Assembly: GCA_900316285.1 (NCBI GenBank)
Contig: ONCG01000005.1
Location: 62,001 to 126,000 of the forward strand
DNA: 64,000 nt
Direction of reading: 5' to 3'
From: an uncultured Prevotellaceae bacterium
GTDB lineage: Bacteria; Bacteroidota; Bacteroidia; Bacteroidales; Bacteroidaceae
A model generated the notes under the pieces. It saw only the letters and a program-made list of their open reading frames with translations. It ran no database searches and was not told where the DNA came from. Shown piece by piece: positions 8,854 through 18,689 of the stretch; the stretch's first letter is position 1; each line of letters begins with the position of its first letter. The position numbers were made by a program, and so were the translations under genes.

Positions 8854-10197
8854 ATGAAGAAACAATTGTTTTTCATCACCACATTGGCCGTTCTCCTGGC
8901 TGCTTGCCAGCCTAAGGTGGCGCAAGAGCCGGAAGGCCCCGTGGCTCCGCTGGCACAGATGCCTGCCGTGAAAGATGTCGCCATGTATCAGGTGAACCCC
9001 CGTGTATTCGCTCCCGAGAACTCGCTGCGCGCCGTGGCCGACCGTATCGACAGCATCAAAGCCTTGGGTGTCAACGTTATGTGGGTGATGCCCATCTATC
9101 CCATCGGCATCGAGAAAGGCAAGAACTCGCCCTATTGCATCCAAGACTACAAGGCCATTGCTCCAGAATTTGGAACGCTGAACGACTTCAAGTATCTCGC
9201 CCGCACCTGCCACGAGCACGGCATGGCTATCATCCTCGACTGGGTAGCCAACCACACGGCATGGGATCATCCTTGGGTGAAGGAACATCCCGATTGGTAC
9301 ACCCACGATGAGAAGGCCGACACCATTATCCATCCGCGTCCTTGGGACTGGTACGACGTGGCCGACCTGAACTACGACAACAAGGAAATGCGCAAGGCCA
9401 TGATCGACGCCATGAAGTTCTGGATTGCCGACGTGGGCATCGATGGCTTCCGCTGCGACGTGGCCGACGGCGTGCCTGCCGACTTCTGGAAAGAGGCCAT
9501 CGACACGCTGCGCCAGGCTGCCGGAAAACGCCAGATCCTGATGCTTGCCGAGGGCAAGCGCCCCGATAACTTCACCGCAGGTTTCGACATGAACTACGGC
9601 TGGGACTTCAAGGATCAGCTCGTGCGCGTCTTCAACGAAGGACAGCCCGCCTCATCGCTCTTCGATGCCGACAAGGCCGAGTACGACAGCCTCCCTGCAG
9701 GCAAAGTAAAGTTGCGCTTCACCACCAACCACGACCACTCTACCGAAAAGACGCCGCCCGTGGAATTCCAGTCGCTGCGCGGTTCCATGGCTGCCTATGT
9801 GGCATCTGTGTTTTTGCATGGCGGCGCTCTCATCTACGGGTCGCAGGAAGTGGGCTATCCTGAGCCCATCAACTTCTTCAAGTACGTGCCCGTTGATTGG
9901 AATGCCAATCCGCAGACCTATGCCGAATACAAGCAGCTTATCAAGATCTACAACGAGAATCCTGAGGTGCGTGAAGGCAACATCGTGCCCTTCCCCCACA
10001 AAGACGTGCTTGCATTCGAGCGTAATCTCAATGCAGACCGTATGCTTGTGCTCGCCAACCTACGTGACTCTGCCATTACGATTCCTACGCCGCAGCCTTG
10101 GCTCAACAAGGAGGCCGTCGACCTCCGTACGAACTTCATCGCTGCACTGCGCGACTCCGTGCCGTTGGGACCTTTCGCCTATTTCATTTTGAAGTAA
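8854..10197 (+). CDS. GH13 alpha-amylase-family lipoprotein
   Basis: A 447-residue glycoside hydrolase family 13 enzyme with a lipoprotein signal (LLAAC, Cys about 18), so probably anchored in the outer membrane as a SusG counterpart or in the periplasm. The TIM-barrel motifs are complete: DWVANH (region I), GFRCDVAD with the nucleophile Asp202, LAEGK with the acid/base Glu233 and TNHDH with Asp294. It is shorter than SusG and shows no inserted carbohydrate-binding module. It lies between the sus operon and a second amylase. It should cleave alpha-1,4-glucan; the exact specificity (amylase, neopullulanase or transferase) is not readable. Confidence 0.9.
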   Translation: MKKQLFFITTLAVLLAACQPKVAQEPEGPVAPLAQMPAVKDVAMYQVNPRVFAPENSLRAVADRIDSIKALGVNVMWVMPIYPIGIEKGKNSPYCIQDYKAIAPEFGTLNDFKYLARTCHEHGMAIILDWVANHTAWDHPWVKEHPDWYTHDEKADTIIHPRPWDWYDVADLNYDNKEMRKAMIDAMKFWIADVGIDGFRCDVADGVPADFWKEAIDTLRQAAGKRQILMLAEGKRPDNFTAGFDMNYGWDFKDQLVRVFNEGQPASSLFDADKAEYDSLPAGKVKLRFTTNHDHSTEKTPPVEFQSLRGSMAAYVASVFLHGGALIYGSQEVGYPEPINFFKYVPVDWNANPQTYAEYKQLIKIYNENPEVREGNIVPFPHKDVLAFERNLNADRMLVLANLRDSAITIPTPQPWLNKEAVDLRTNFIAALRDSVPLGPFAYFILK

Positions 10198-10203
10198 ATG
10201 CCG

Positions 10204-10326
10204 ACCCTCCCGAGGAGGGAAGTTAATCCTTTTATAACAGATCACTCCATATGAAAAGAATATCATCTATCATCCTAACCGTTTTTTTCACCCTTCTCCC
10301 CTTCTTCGGGGGAGTCGGGGGAGGTT
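10204..10326. repeat. GC-rich repeat copies before and inside the amylase signal peptide
   Basis: A short copy of the CCCTCCCGAGGAGGG hairpin lies between the two GH13 genes. A second, about 10290-10326, is inside the next gene and encodes the Pro-Phe-Phe-Gly-Gly-Val-Gly-Gly-Gly part of its signal peptide. The family is the one seen within leuS, lgt and several glycosyltransferase genes in this window. Confidence 0.65.
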
Positions 10327-12350
10327 CCCTGCGCGCTGCCGATGGCTGGCCCGCTCAATACAAGGGTGTCATGCTGCAGGGTTTCTATTGGGATTCCTTC
10401 GATGAAACCAACTGGAACGTGCTGAAGTCGCAAGCCAGCGAGCTTGGCCAGTACTTCTCGCTTGTGTGGCTGCCCCAGAGTGCCAACTGTGGCGGACAGT
10501 CCATGGGCTACGACGACCTCTATTGGTTTAGCAACTACAACTCCTCATTTGGTACCGAACAGGAGTTGCGCGATCTCATCAAGGCATTTAAAGACAATGG
10601 CATCGGCACCATCGCCGACATCGTCGTCAACCATCGCAAGAGCAACAACGGCTGGTTCGGATTCCCTACTGAAACCTACAAGGGCGTCACCTACACGATG
10701 GGTTCCACCGACGTCTGCTCCAACGACGACAACGGAAAGGCCAAAGCCGAGGCCGACCGTCTTGGCGTAAGCCTTGGCAACAAGGACACTGGTGAAGGTT
10801 GGGACGGCATGCGCGACCTCGACCACACCAGCACGAACGTGCAGAACACCGTGAAGGCTTATCTGAAGATGCTACTCGAAGACTTTGGCTATGTGGGCTT
10901 CCGCTATGACATGGTGAAAGGCTATAGCGGCTCCTACACGAAGCTTTACAACGAGTACAGCAACCCAACCTACAGCGTCGGTGAATGCTGGGACGGCACG
11001 CAGACCATTCGCAACTGGATCGATGCGACCGAAAAGACATCGGCTGCCTTCGACTTCCAGTTCCGTTACACGGTGCGCAATGCCGCTAACAATGGTCAGT
11101 GGAACCGCCTGGCACAGCAAAACGATGGCAACTGGCCACTCGTCAGCAGCAACTACCAGAGTGGTTCCTATCGCCGTCTGGCTGTGACCTTCGTTGAGAA
11201 TCACGACACCGAGCGCCGCTCGAATGCTGCTCAAGACCCGTTGAAGAAAGACACGCTAGCTGCTAATGCCTACCTGCTCGCGATGCCTGGCACGCCTTGC
11301 ATCTTCCTCACCCACTGGATTGACTGCAAGCAGGCCATTAAAGCCATGATCGATGTGCGCCGCCTATTAGGTATTCACAACGAGAGCACCTACACCAACC
11401 GTATTCCGAACACCTCCGTGACCAGCGTGGCAGCCTATGAAAGCAAGGGTACCGACGGCTCACTACTCGTTGTTTTGGGCAACCTGAAGGACTATGAGCC
11501 CATTGCCTCGCAATGGGTGAAGGTCCTCAGCGGCCATCACTATGCTTACTACCTGCAACCTTCCATGAACATCGCGTGGGTTGACTGCGCATCGGGTCAT
11601 TACGAGAAGTCGTTCCAGGCTACGCTCACCGCTGTCACAGAACAGACGGGAGTACAGCTCGTCTTCACCATCGACGGCTCTACACCTTCTGCCAGCAATG
11701 GCACGCGCTGCGCCAGCGGCACCAAGGTGAGCATTCCTGCCGAGAAGACCACCACGCTGAAGGTCGGCCTGCTCGTGGGTTCTACTGTTAGCGCCATTCA
11801 GACACGTCAGTATGAGGTTAGCGAAACAAAGCCCGAGGACGTCTCTATCCCTGACTTCTGCACTCGCACCGAGGATGAAGTTTGCGCTTTCTTTGAAGCT
11901 CCTCTCACCTGGACCAGCACCATCTGCTGTTGGGCTTGGACCGACTCGCCTTCCGACAACTTCACCTACTCCCAGCGCAAGAACTGGCCGGGTGTCGACT
12001 GCACGCTTCTTGGCACGGCTAAGAATGGCAACAAGGTTTGGAAGTGGACGTGGGACGGCACGAAGCAGAACAACTCTTCTGCCAAGCAGCCCGCAAAGAT
12101 CATCTTCAGCAACAACGGCTCTCCACAGACTGCTGACCTGCCTTTCACCAATGGCGGCTATTACAACAAGGATGGCTTCCAGGCACAAGTGGCAACAGGC
12201 ATCGAAAACGTCACGCTTGATCCCTCTGCAGAATGCGAAGAGAGTGCTGCCATTTATAACCTCCGTGGACAGAAAGTTGGAACTTCATCTTTGAAGAACC
12301 TGCCAAAGGGCATTTACATTGTTCGCGGACAAAAGGTCGTGATTCGGTAA
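10251..12350 (+). CDS. Secreted GH13 alpha-amylase with CBM26-like module and T9SS-like tail
   Basis: A 699-residue extracellular alpha-amylase. The catalytic barrel shows ADIVVNH, GFRYDMVKG (nucleophile Asp220), GECWDG (acid/base Glu245) and FVENHDTERR (Asp319). A chitobiase-C-like domain follows (about 460-525, TIDGSTPSASNG), then a CBM26-like starch-binding module (about 545-640, with CCWAWTD and NWPGVDCTLLG). The final 35 residues (IYNLRGQKVG, GIYIVRGQKVVIR) resemble a type A T9SS sorting tail. The signal peptide contains a GC-rich dispersed repeat (residues about 14-25). It probably cuts starch outside the cell and feeds products to SusCD. Confidence 0.9.
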   Translation: MKRISSIILTVFFTLLPFFGGVGGGSLRAADGWPAQYKGVMLQGFYWDSFDETNWNVLKSQASELGQYFSLVWLPQSANCGGQSMGYDDLYWFSNYNSSFGTEQELRDLIKAFKDNGIGTIADIVVNHRKSNNGWFGFPTETYKGVTYTMGSTDVCSNDDNGKAKAEADRLGVSLGNKDTGEGWDGMRDLDHTSTNVQNTVKAYLKMLLEDFGYVGFRYDMVKGYSGSYTKLYNEYSNPTYSVGECWDGTQTIRNWIDATEKTSAAFDFQFRYTVRNAANNGQWNRLAQQNDGNWPLVSSNYQSGSYRRLAVTFVENHDTERRSNAAQDPLKKDTLAANAYLLAMPGTPCIFLTHWIDCKQAIKAMIDVRRLLGIHNESTYTNRIPNTSVTSVAAYESKGTDGSLLVVLGNLKDYEPIASQWVKVLSGHHYAYYLQPSMNIAWVDCASGHYEKSFQATLTAVTEQTGVQLVFTIDGSTPSASNGTRCASGTKVSIPAEKTTTLKVGLLVGSTVSAIQTRQYEVSETKPEDVSIPDFCTRTEDEVCAFFEAPLTWTSTICCWAWTDSPSDNFTYSQRKNWPGVDCTLLGTAKNGNKVWKWTWDGTKQNNSSAKQPAKIIFSNNGSPQTADLPFTNGGYYNKDGFQAQVATGIENVTLDPSAECEESAAIYNLRGQKVGTSSLKNLPKGIYIVRGQKVVIR

Positions 12351-12380
12351 TCGCTTCCATCCCGTCATATCTTATTGACT

Positions 12381-12423
12381 ACAAAAAGCAGAGCGCATCC
12401 CCCGCGTTCTGCTTTTTGTTTTA
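12381..12423 (+). terminator. Terminator after the amylase gene
   Basis: A 15-bp near-perfect stem (12381-12395 with 12405-12419) has A-rich and T-rich outer arms (AAAAAGC / GCTTTTT) around a CATCCCCCG loop, the typical bidirectional terminator form. Confidence 0.85.
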
Positions 12424-12500
12424 TGCGCTTATCTTCACCTAACAATTTATCTACTAACAAATGCTCTTCATGTGCAAAACCACACAAATTTAATAGATTA

Positions 12501-12532
12501 TTTGCATAATTCCAGAAAATTTCATACTTTTG
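12501..12532 (+). promoter_or_regulatory. metG promoter
   Basis: TTTG at 12501-12504 and TACTTTTG at 12525-12532 are separated by 20 nt, a full match to the Bacteroidetes sigma-factor consensus. The metG start is about 70 nt downstream. Confidence 0.8.
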
Positions 12533-12603
12533 CAACTCATTATTAGGATAGTTCGTTTTTGAACGAAAATCCTTATTTGGATGATTACGAAACGAAATAA
12601 GCA

Positions 12604-14667
12604 ATGGAACAGAAAAACTACAAACGGACGACCGTCACTGCCGCACTGCCTTATGCCAACGGCGGAGTACACATCGGACATCTGGCTGGCGTATATGTGC
12701 CTGCCGACATCTACGTGCGCTATCTGCGACTGAAGAAACAAGATGTTGTCTTCATTGGCGGTAGCGACGAACATGGTGTGCCCATCACCATCCGTGCTCG
12801 CAAAGAGGGCATCACACCTCAAGACGTTGTCGACCGCTACCACGAGCTCATCAAACGCTCCTTCGAGGACTTCGGTATCTCATTCGACATCTATAGCCGC
12901 ACCACCAGCGACATACACCATAAGTTTGCCGCCGACTTCTTCCGCAAACTCTACGACGAGGGAAAACTCGTGGAGAAGACCACCACACAGCTCTACGATG
13001 AAGAGGCCCATCAGTTCTTGGCCGACCGCTACATCACCGGCGAGTGCCCACACTGCCACAACGAAGGCGCCTATGGCGACCAGTGTGAGAAGTGCGGCCG
13101 CGACCTCTCGCCTACCGAGCTCATCAACCCAAAGTCGACCATCAGTGGCTCAACGCCCGTACTGAAGGACACGAAGAACTGGTATCTGCCTCTGAACGAA
13201 TATCAGGAATGGCTGAAGACGTGGATTCTGGAAAACCATAAGGAGTGGCGCTCGAACGTCTACGGACAGTGCAAGTCGTGGCTCGATATGGACCTGCAGC
13301 CGCGTGCGATGACTCGCGACTTGGACTGGGGCATTCCCGTTCCCGTAGAGGGAGCAGATGGAAAGGTGCTCTATGTATGGTTCGATGCACCCATCGGCTA
13401 CATCTCGAACACCAAGGAGCTCTGTGACCGCGAGCCCGAGCGCTGGGGCACATGGCAACAGTGGTGGCAGGATGAGGACACGCGCCTCGTACACTTCATC
13501 GGCAAGGACAACATCGTGTTCCACTGCATCATCTTCCCTGTGATGATGCGTGCTCACGGACAGTACATCATGCCCGACAACGTACCGGCCAACGAGTTCC
13601 TGAACCTTGAGAACGACAAGATTTCAACATCGCGCAACTGGGCTATCTGGCTGCATGAATATCTCGATGACTTCCCTGGCAAGCAGGATGTTTTGCGCTA
13701 TGTGCTCACCGCCAATGCTCCCGAGACGAAGGACAACAACTTCACCTGGCGCGACTTCCAGGACCGTAATAACAACGAACTCGTGGCCGTCTATGGCAAC
13801 TTCGTCAACCGTGCCCTTCAGCTCACGAAGAAATACTTCAATGGCATCGTGCCCGAGTGTGGCGAACTTACCGACATTGAACGTCACGCCATCGACGAGT
13901 TCAAGGATGTGAAGCAGAAGGTAGAGTCGCTGCTCGACCAGTTCAAGTTCCGCGAGGCACAGTTCGAGGCCATGAACCTCGCCCGCATCGGCAATCGCTA
14001 CATCACCGAATGCGAGCCGTGGAAGGTGTGGAAGACCGACCCGAAGCGCTGCGAGACCATTCTCTATGTATCGCTGCAACTCACGGCCAACCTCGCCATC
14101 GCCTTCGAGCCGTTCCTGCCGTTCTCGTCGAAGAAGCTGCGCCAGATGCTTAACATCGAGGCATTCGACTGGAACCAGCTTGGTCAGACCGATATTCTGA
14201 AACCCGGTCACCAACTGGCAGAGCCTTCGCTGCTGTTCGAGAAGATTGAGGACGATGCCATCCAGGCACAGCTCGACCGCCTGGAGCGCATCCGCAAGGA
14301 GAACGAGGCCGCTCAGTATAAAGCCGAACCCGTGAAACCCGAGGTGAGCTTCGAGGACTTCGAGAAACTCGACATCCGCGTAGGTCATGTCCTGCACTGC
14401 GAGCGTGTGAAGAAGTCGAAGAAGCTGCTACAGTTCTCCATCGACGACGGTAGCGGTCAGCCGCGCACCATTCTCTCTGGCATCGCCCAGTGGTGGGAGC
14501 CCGAGCAACTCGTCGGAAAGGACGTACTCTTCGTGGCAAACTTCGCACCACGCAAGATCATGGGCATCGAGAGCCAAGGAATGATTCTCTCGGCTGTCGA
14601 CAACGACGGTTCACTGGCCGTCACCTCGCTGCTCCGGGATGTGAAGCCCGGCTCGCAAGTGGGATGA
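12604..14667 (+). CDS. metG: Methionyl-tRNA synthetase
   Basis: A 687-residue class I synthetase that charges tRNA-Met. The HIGH-type motif is seen as [13 protein letters not shown] near the N-terminus. The zinc knuckle is [18 protein letters not shown]. The KMSKS position reads [10 protein letters not shown], a form I recall in some Bacteroidetes MetRS proteins. The C-terminus (about 570-687, from [11 protein letters not shown]) is an EMAP/OB-fold tRNA-binding domain. It stands alone between its own promoter and terminator. Length and domains are complete. Confidence 0.97.
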   Translation: MEQKNYKRTTVTAALPYANGGVHIGHLAGVYVPADIYVRYLRLKKQDVVFIGGSDEHGVPITIRARKEGITPQDVVDRYHELIKRSFEDFGISFDIYSRTTSDIHHKFAADFFRKLYDEGKLVEKTTTQLYDEEAHQFLADRYITGECPHCHNEGAYGDQCEKCGRDLSPTELINPKSTISGSTPVLKDTKNWYLPLNEYQEWLKTWILENHKEWRSNVYGQCKSWLDMDLQPRAMTRDLDWGIPVPVEGADGKVLYVWFDAPIGYISNTKELCDREPERWGTWQQWWQDEDTRLVHFIGKDNIVFHCIIFPVMMRAHGQYIMPDNVPANEFLNLENDKISTSRNWAIWLHEYLDDFPGKQDVLRYVLTANAPETKDNNFTWRDFQDRNNNELVAVYGNFVNRALQLTKKYFNGIVPECGELTDIERHAIDEFKDVKQKVESLLDQFKFREAQFEAMNLARIGNRYITECEPWKVWKTDPKRCETILYVSLQLTANLAIAFEPFLPFSSKKLRQMLNIEAFDWNQLGQTDILKPGHQLAEPSLLFEKIEDDAIQAQLDRLERIRKENEAAQYKAEPVKPEVSFEDFEKLDIRVGHVLHCERVKKSKKLLQFSIDDGSGQPRTILSGIAQWWEPEQLVGKDVLFVANFAPRKIMGIESQGMILSAVDNDGSLAVTSLLRDVKPGSQVG

Positions 14668-14738
14668 CGACCTTCTGCTAAGCGGGACAAAACATGACAA
14701 CATTTTTCCATAATCGAAAATTTATAAATGTTCATCAG

Positions 14739-14778
14739 GGCATCTTGGCTGTGAAGTCGAGATGCCTTTCTCTTTCTT
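14739..14778 (+). terminator. Probable metG terminator
   Basis: GGCATCT at 14739-14745 pairs with AGATGCC at 14760-14766 and is followed by TTTCTCTTTCTT. It lies about 70 nt past the metG stop. Confidence 0.7.
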
Positions 14779-14892
14779 ATAGAAAGAAATGTGAAGAGAT
14801 TTTCAGGCATCCTCAATAATCCCTATTTGCCTTTATTTATAGTTGAATTGCGTTAATCTTAGCAAAATCAGTCAATTATTACAAGCTTTTTT

Positions 14893-14935
14893 GTCGCTCG
14901 GCTTTGCCGCTTTCGTAGTGAAACGGAGAAAGAAC
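14893..14935. repeat. Dispersed repeat with GGAGAAAGAAC end (family C)
   Basis: Part of the 365-bp gap between metG and the GH3-like gene. It carries a CGGC-TTT-GCCG hairpin and the GCTTTCGTAG...GGAGAAAGAAC tail that recurs at 16.6, 19.95, 23.1 and 40.4 kb. Confidence 0.6.
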
Positions 14936-14993
14936 TTTGGCTACGCCGAACTTACTCTCGTTCGGAAATGAAATCAAAAACTTTGGTTTTTGT

Positions 14994-15024
14994 TTTGCAT
15001 TTCGCTCACTTATTCGTAACTTTG
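14994..15024 (+). promoter_or_regulatory. Promoter of the GH3-like gene
   Basis: TTTG (14994-14997) and TAACTTTG (15017-15024) are 19 nt apart. The ATG at 15033 is only 9 nt past the -7 element, so the transcript would be almost leaderless. The spacer TTTCGCTCACTTATTCGTA is shared with the leuS promoter. Confidence 0.8.
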
Positions 15025-15032
15025 CACCCAAT

Positions 15033-16571
15033 ATGAATCTGACAAGCATTGTGGGCAAGCTTTTTGTGCCCCGACAGAAAGAACTGGAGCGCCATTTCAC
15101 CGACGGCGAGCAACTGCAAAAGCAGGTGCTGAGTCGGTTATTGGCTCAAGGCGCTCATACCGAGTATGGTCGGAAGTACGACTTCGCGAACATACATTCC
15201 TATGAAGAATTTACAAAACTCGTCCCGCAGACCGCCTACGAGGAATTGGCTCCCTGGATAGACCGCATGCGCCACGGCGAGCGAAATGTGTTGTGGCCAG
15301 GACTGGTGACGTGGTTTGCAAAGTCGAGTGGAACCACGAACGACAAATCGAAGTTCATCCCCGTGACGCGTGAAGGTCTGAAGAACATCCACTACCGCGG
15401 AAGTAAGGATGCTGTGGCATACTATTTTGAGAACAATCCGAAGAGCCGCATGTTCGATGGCAAGGCACTGATTCTCGGCGGTAGCCACCAGCCAAACTAT
15501 AATGTTGCACACTCGTTGGTGGGCGACCTGAGTGCTATTCTCATCGAGAACATCTCCCCGATAGCCAACCTGAAGCGCGTGCCGTCGAAAAAGACGGCCC
15601 TGATGAGCGACTTCGAAGAGAAGCGCGAGAAGATTGCCCGCGAGACACTGCATCAGGATGTCACCAACCTCAGCGGCGTGCCTTCGTGGATGATGAGCGT
15701 CCTCGTGCGAGTGCTGGAGCTGTCGGGGGCCAAGACCCTCGACGAGGTGTGGCCCAACCTGGAAGTGTTCTTCCACGGTGGCATCGCCTTCACGCCCTAC
15801 CGTCACCAATACGAGCAAATCATCCAAACGCCACGCATGCACTACATGGAAACCTACAATGCCAGTGAGGGATTCTTCGGACTGCAGAACGACCTTACTG
15901 ACCCAGCCATGATGCTCATGCTCGACTACGACGTCTTCTACGAGTTCATCCCTCTCGATAGCGATTCTTCTGCTTCTGATGCTGACAACGCTTCGAAGAT
16001 TGTACCTCTCTGGGGTGTAGAGACGGGTAAGAACTATGCGATGATGATCACCACCTCGTGTGGACTGTGGCGCTATATGATTGGCGACACGGTGATGTTC
16101 ACGCAGAAGAATCCATATAAGTTCATCATCACCGGCCGCACGAAGTATTTCATCAATGCCTTCGGCGAGGAACTCATCATGGACAACGCCGAGCGCGGAC
16201 TCGCCTATGCCTGCGAACAAACTGGCGCCGAGGTGCGCGAGTACACAGCTGCACCTGTCTTCATGGACGAGCATGCCCACTGTCGCCACCAGTGGCTCAT
16301 TGAGTTCGCTCGCGAGCCTGAGGACCTTGACGAGTTTGCACGCCTGCTCGACAACCGCCTGCAGGAACTCAATAGCGACTACGAAGCCAAGCGTTCGCAT
16401 AGCGTCACGCTGCAGCCATTGGAAATAGTGAAGGCCCGTCCGGAGTTGTTTAACGACTGGCTGAAGTCTCACCACAAGTTGGGTGGTCAGCATAAGATTC
16501 CGCGCCTCTCCAACTCACGCAAGCACATCGATGAACTGCTGAAGTTGCAAGGTGACAAGGAGACAGAGTAA
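15033..16571 (+). CDS. GH3-like (auxin-responsive promoter family) adenylate-forming protein
   Basis: A 512-residue member of the GH3 family, bacterial relatives of plant acyl-acid-amido synthetases that adenylate a carboxylic acid and couple it to an amine. Visible features are the ATP-loop-like KSSGTTNDKSKFIPVT near residues 90-105, YNASEGFFG and the C-terminal NAFGEELIMDNAE. I chose the Met of MNLTSIVGKLF as start because an upstream Met would lie inside the promoter. The substrate is unknown in bacteria. It stands alone, with repeats on both sides. Confidence 0.85.
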   Translation: MNLTSIVGKLFVPRQKELERHFTDGEQLQKQVLSRLLAQGAHTEYGRKYDFANIHSYEEFTKLVPQTAYEELAPWIDRMRHGERNVLWPGLVTWFAKSSGTTNDKSKFIPVTREGLKNIHYRGSKDAVAYYFENNPKSRMFDGKALILGGSHQPNYNVAHSLVGDLSAILIENISPIANLKRVPSKKTALMSDFEEKREKIARETLHQDVTNLSGVPSWMMSVLVRVLELSGAKTLDEVWPNLEVFFHGGIAFTPYRHQYEQIIQTPRMHYMETYNASEGFFGLQNDLTDPAMMLMLDYDVFYEFIPLDSDSSASDADNASKIVPLWGVETGKNYAMMITTSCGLWRYMIGDTVMFTQKNPYKFIITGRTKYFINAFGEELIMDNAERGLAYACEQTGAEVREYTAAPVFMDEHAHCRHQWLIEFAREPEDLDEFARLLDNRLQELNSDYEAKRSHSVTLQPLEIVKARPELFNDWLKSHHKLGGQHKIPRLSNSRKHIDELLKLQGDKETE

Positions 16572-16656
16572 CAAGGTAACAAGGTAAAAAAGTCACAAGG
16601 TAACAAAGGACCACGAGCTTGCTCGCTTTCGTAACGTAGTGGAGAAAGAACAAGGT
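16560..16656. repeat. Word-and-hairpin repeat (AACAAGGT units with CGAGC-TT-GCTCG)
   Basis: The word ACAAGGTAAC is iterated on both sides of a family C hairpin (16614-16625), which is followed by GGAGAAAGAAC. The same word reappears in reverse complement inside the next gene at about 16710-16738. Confidence 0.7.
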
Positions 16657-16659
16657 AAC

Positions 16660-18684
16660 ATGAGAATGAATACGAAACATAGGAAGATGACAAAGGTAGC
16701 ATCGAATGTTGTTACCTTGTTATTTTGTTACCTTGCTGCTTCGTCGTGTGCCCGCATGGGAAACCCCGATGGTGGCTGGTTCGATGAGACACCGCCACGC
16801 GTCATTGGAGCCACGCCTGAAGATCGCGGCACGAACGTCACATCGAACAAGGTGCGCATCTTCTTCGATGAGTTCATCAAGATTGACAACCCAACGGAGA
16901 AAGTCATCGTGTCGCCGCCACAGATTGAGATGCCTGAAATCAAGGCGACGGGTAAGCGCATCGAGGTGGAGCTGAAGGACACGCTGAAGCCGAATGTCAC
17001 CTATACCATCGACTTCTCCGATGCCATCACCGATAACAACGAGGGCAACCCACTGGGCAACTACACCTATAGCTTCTCTACCGGTTCGGAAATCGACACG
17101 ATAGAAGTGAGCGGCTATGTGCTCGAAGCCGAAAACCTTGAACCCATCAAGGGCATACAGGTGGGCCTCTATCCTGCTGATGCTCCTGACTCCGTGTTCC
17201 GCTCGCAGCCCTTGTTGCGCATCTCGCGCACCGACAGTCGCGGCTACTTCGTCATCAAGGGCATCGCCCCCGGCAGCTATCGTGCCTTCGCCCTGCAGGA
17301 CGCCGACGGCGACTACACATTCTCGCAGAAGAGTGAGAAGATTGGCTACTCGCACGATGTCTTCACACCATCGTCGAAGCCCGACACCCGTTACGACACC
17401 ATCTGGCAGGACACCCTGCACATCGATCGTATTATTCCAATCCCTTACATCCACTATATGCCCGACGACATCGTCTTGCGTGCCTTCACAGAGACGATGA
17501 CCGACCGTATGCTCATCAAAACCGAACGTAAGGACCCCGACCGGCTGGCGTTCTACTTCACCTACGGACACGACGAAATACCTGTGTTGCGAGGCCTGAA
17601 CTTCAACTCCGACGGTGCCTTCCTCATCGACCGGGCATGGAACGAGCATCCGGCACCCGGCAAGAAAGCATCGTCGAAGAGCAGCGACCAAGCTTCCGCC
17701 AATGCCGATACCATCACCTACTGGCTGCGCGACACCACCCTCATCAATCAGGACACGCTGCTCATAGAGGCACAATACTACATCACCGACACGCTCGGCC
17801 AACTCGTCAACCACATCGATACGCTGTCGATGGTGTCGAAGGTGCCGTATGCGAAGCGGCAGAAGCAACAGCAGAAAGCCTACGACGACTGGAAGAAACA
17901 ACAGGACAAGCGCAAGAAGCGTGGCGAGCCCTACGATAGCATCATGCCCGTTGAGCCGATGAAACTCACGATAGATGCACCGGGCCAGCTAGATCCTGAC
18001 AAGAACATCACGCTGAAGAGCACCTTCCCATTCCTGAAGGTCGACACGTCGATGATACATCTCTATACAAAGATTGACACCACGTGGTATCAGGCACGCT
18101 ATGAGCTGACGCACGTGAACAGTCAGACGTTGCTTATGCGTGGCGAGTGGCGACCCAACCAGGAGTATAGCCTTGAAATCGACAGCGCCGCCATCGGCGA
18201 CCTCTATGGTGCTACGTGCAAGGCTGTCAAGCAAGGTTTCAAGGTGAAGAGCTACGATGCCTACGGCACACTTTTCGTCACACTCAACGGCATGAAGGGA
18301 CAACATGTCGTAGCACAGCTGCTCAACGGTAGCGACGACGTGCTGAAACAGGCTTTCACCGATAACGGTAATGCCGAGTTCTTCTATGTGAACCCAGGCA
18401 AATACTACCTCCGCATGTTCGTCGACAGCAATGGAAACGGCGTCTGGGACACCGGCAGCTACGATGGCGACGCACAACCAGAGGAAGTTTACTACTACCC
18501 AGAGGAGATAGAGTGCAAAGCCAAGTGGGACATCACCGAGACTTGGAATCCCACCGCCCTCCCGCTCTACAAGCAGAAGCCCGGCAAACTGATCAAACAG
18601 AAGGCCGACAAGCAGAAGACCATTCGCAGCAAGAACGCCGAGCGCGCCAAGCAGTTAGGAATCAAGGAGCCTGATCAGGAGTAA
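16660..18684 (+). CDS. Large Ig-like-domain lipoprotein
   Basis: About 674 residues. It is a lipoprotein (lipobox LAASSC) with an N-terminal bacterial Ig-like domain of the Big_5 type (PPRVIGATPEDRGTNVTSNKVRIFFDEF). A carboxypeptidase-regulatory-like segment follows (about 150-215, ISRTDSRGYFVIKGIAPGSYRAFALQD), then a long region without recognised domains and a basic, Lys-rich C-terminus. Similar Bacteroidetes proteins are surface or periplasmic and of unknown role. The hydrophobic signal core VVTLLFCYLAA is encoded by the dispersed GTTACCTTGTTATTTTG word. Starts at 16639, 16660, 16666 or 16687 are possible; 16639 falls in the repeat. Confidence 0.8.
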   Translation: MRMNTKHRKMTKVASNVVTLLFCYLAASSCARMGNPDGGWFDETPPRVIGATPEDRGTNVTSNKVRIFFDEFIKIDNPTEKVIVSPPQIEMPEIKATGKRIEVELKDTLKPNVTYTIDFSDAITDNNEGNPLGNYTYSFSTGSEIDTIEVSGYVLEAENLEPIKGIQVGLYPADAPDSVFRSQPLLRISRTDSRGYFVIKGIAPGSYRAFALQDADGDYTFSQKSEKIGYSHDVFTPSSKPDTRYDTIWQDTLHIDRIIPIPYIHYMPDDIVLRAFTETMTDRMLIKTERKDPDRLAFYFTYGHDEIPVLRGLNFNSDGAFLIDRAWNEHPAPGKKASSKSSDQASANADTITYWLRDTTLINQDTLLIEAQYYITDTLGQLVNHIDTLSMVSKVPYAKRQKQQQKAYDDWKKQQDKRKKRGEPYDSIMPVEPMKLTIDAPGQLDPDKNITLKSTFPFLKVDTSMIHLYTKIDTTWYQARYELTHVNSQTLLMRGEWRPNQEYSLEIDSAAIGDLYGATCKAVKQGFKVKSYDAYGTLFVTLNGMKGQHVVAQLLNGSDDVLKQAFTDNGNAEFFYVNPGKYYLRMFVDSNGNGVWDTGSYDGDAQPEEVYYYPEEIECKAKWDITETWNPTALPLYKQKPGKLIKQKADKQKTIRSKNAERAKQLGIKEPDQE

Positions 18685-18689
18685 AGGAG

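Noticed and set aside
12365-12604. A 79-residue minus-strand frame upstream of metG
   Set aside because: It covers the amylase terminator and the metG promoter and has no recognisable features.
15138-16493. A 451-residue minus-strand frame antisense to the GH3-like gene
   Set aside because: Contained in a recognised gene, with biased composition typical of antisense frames.
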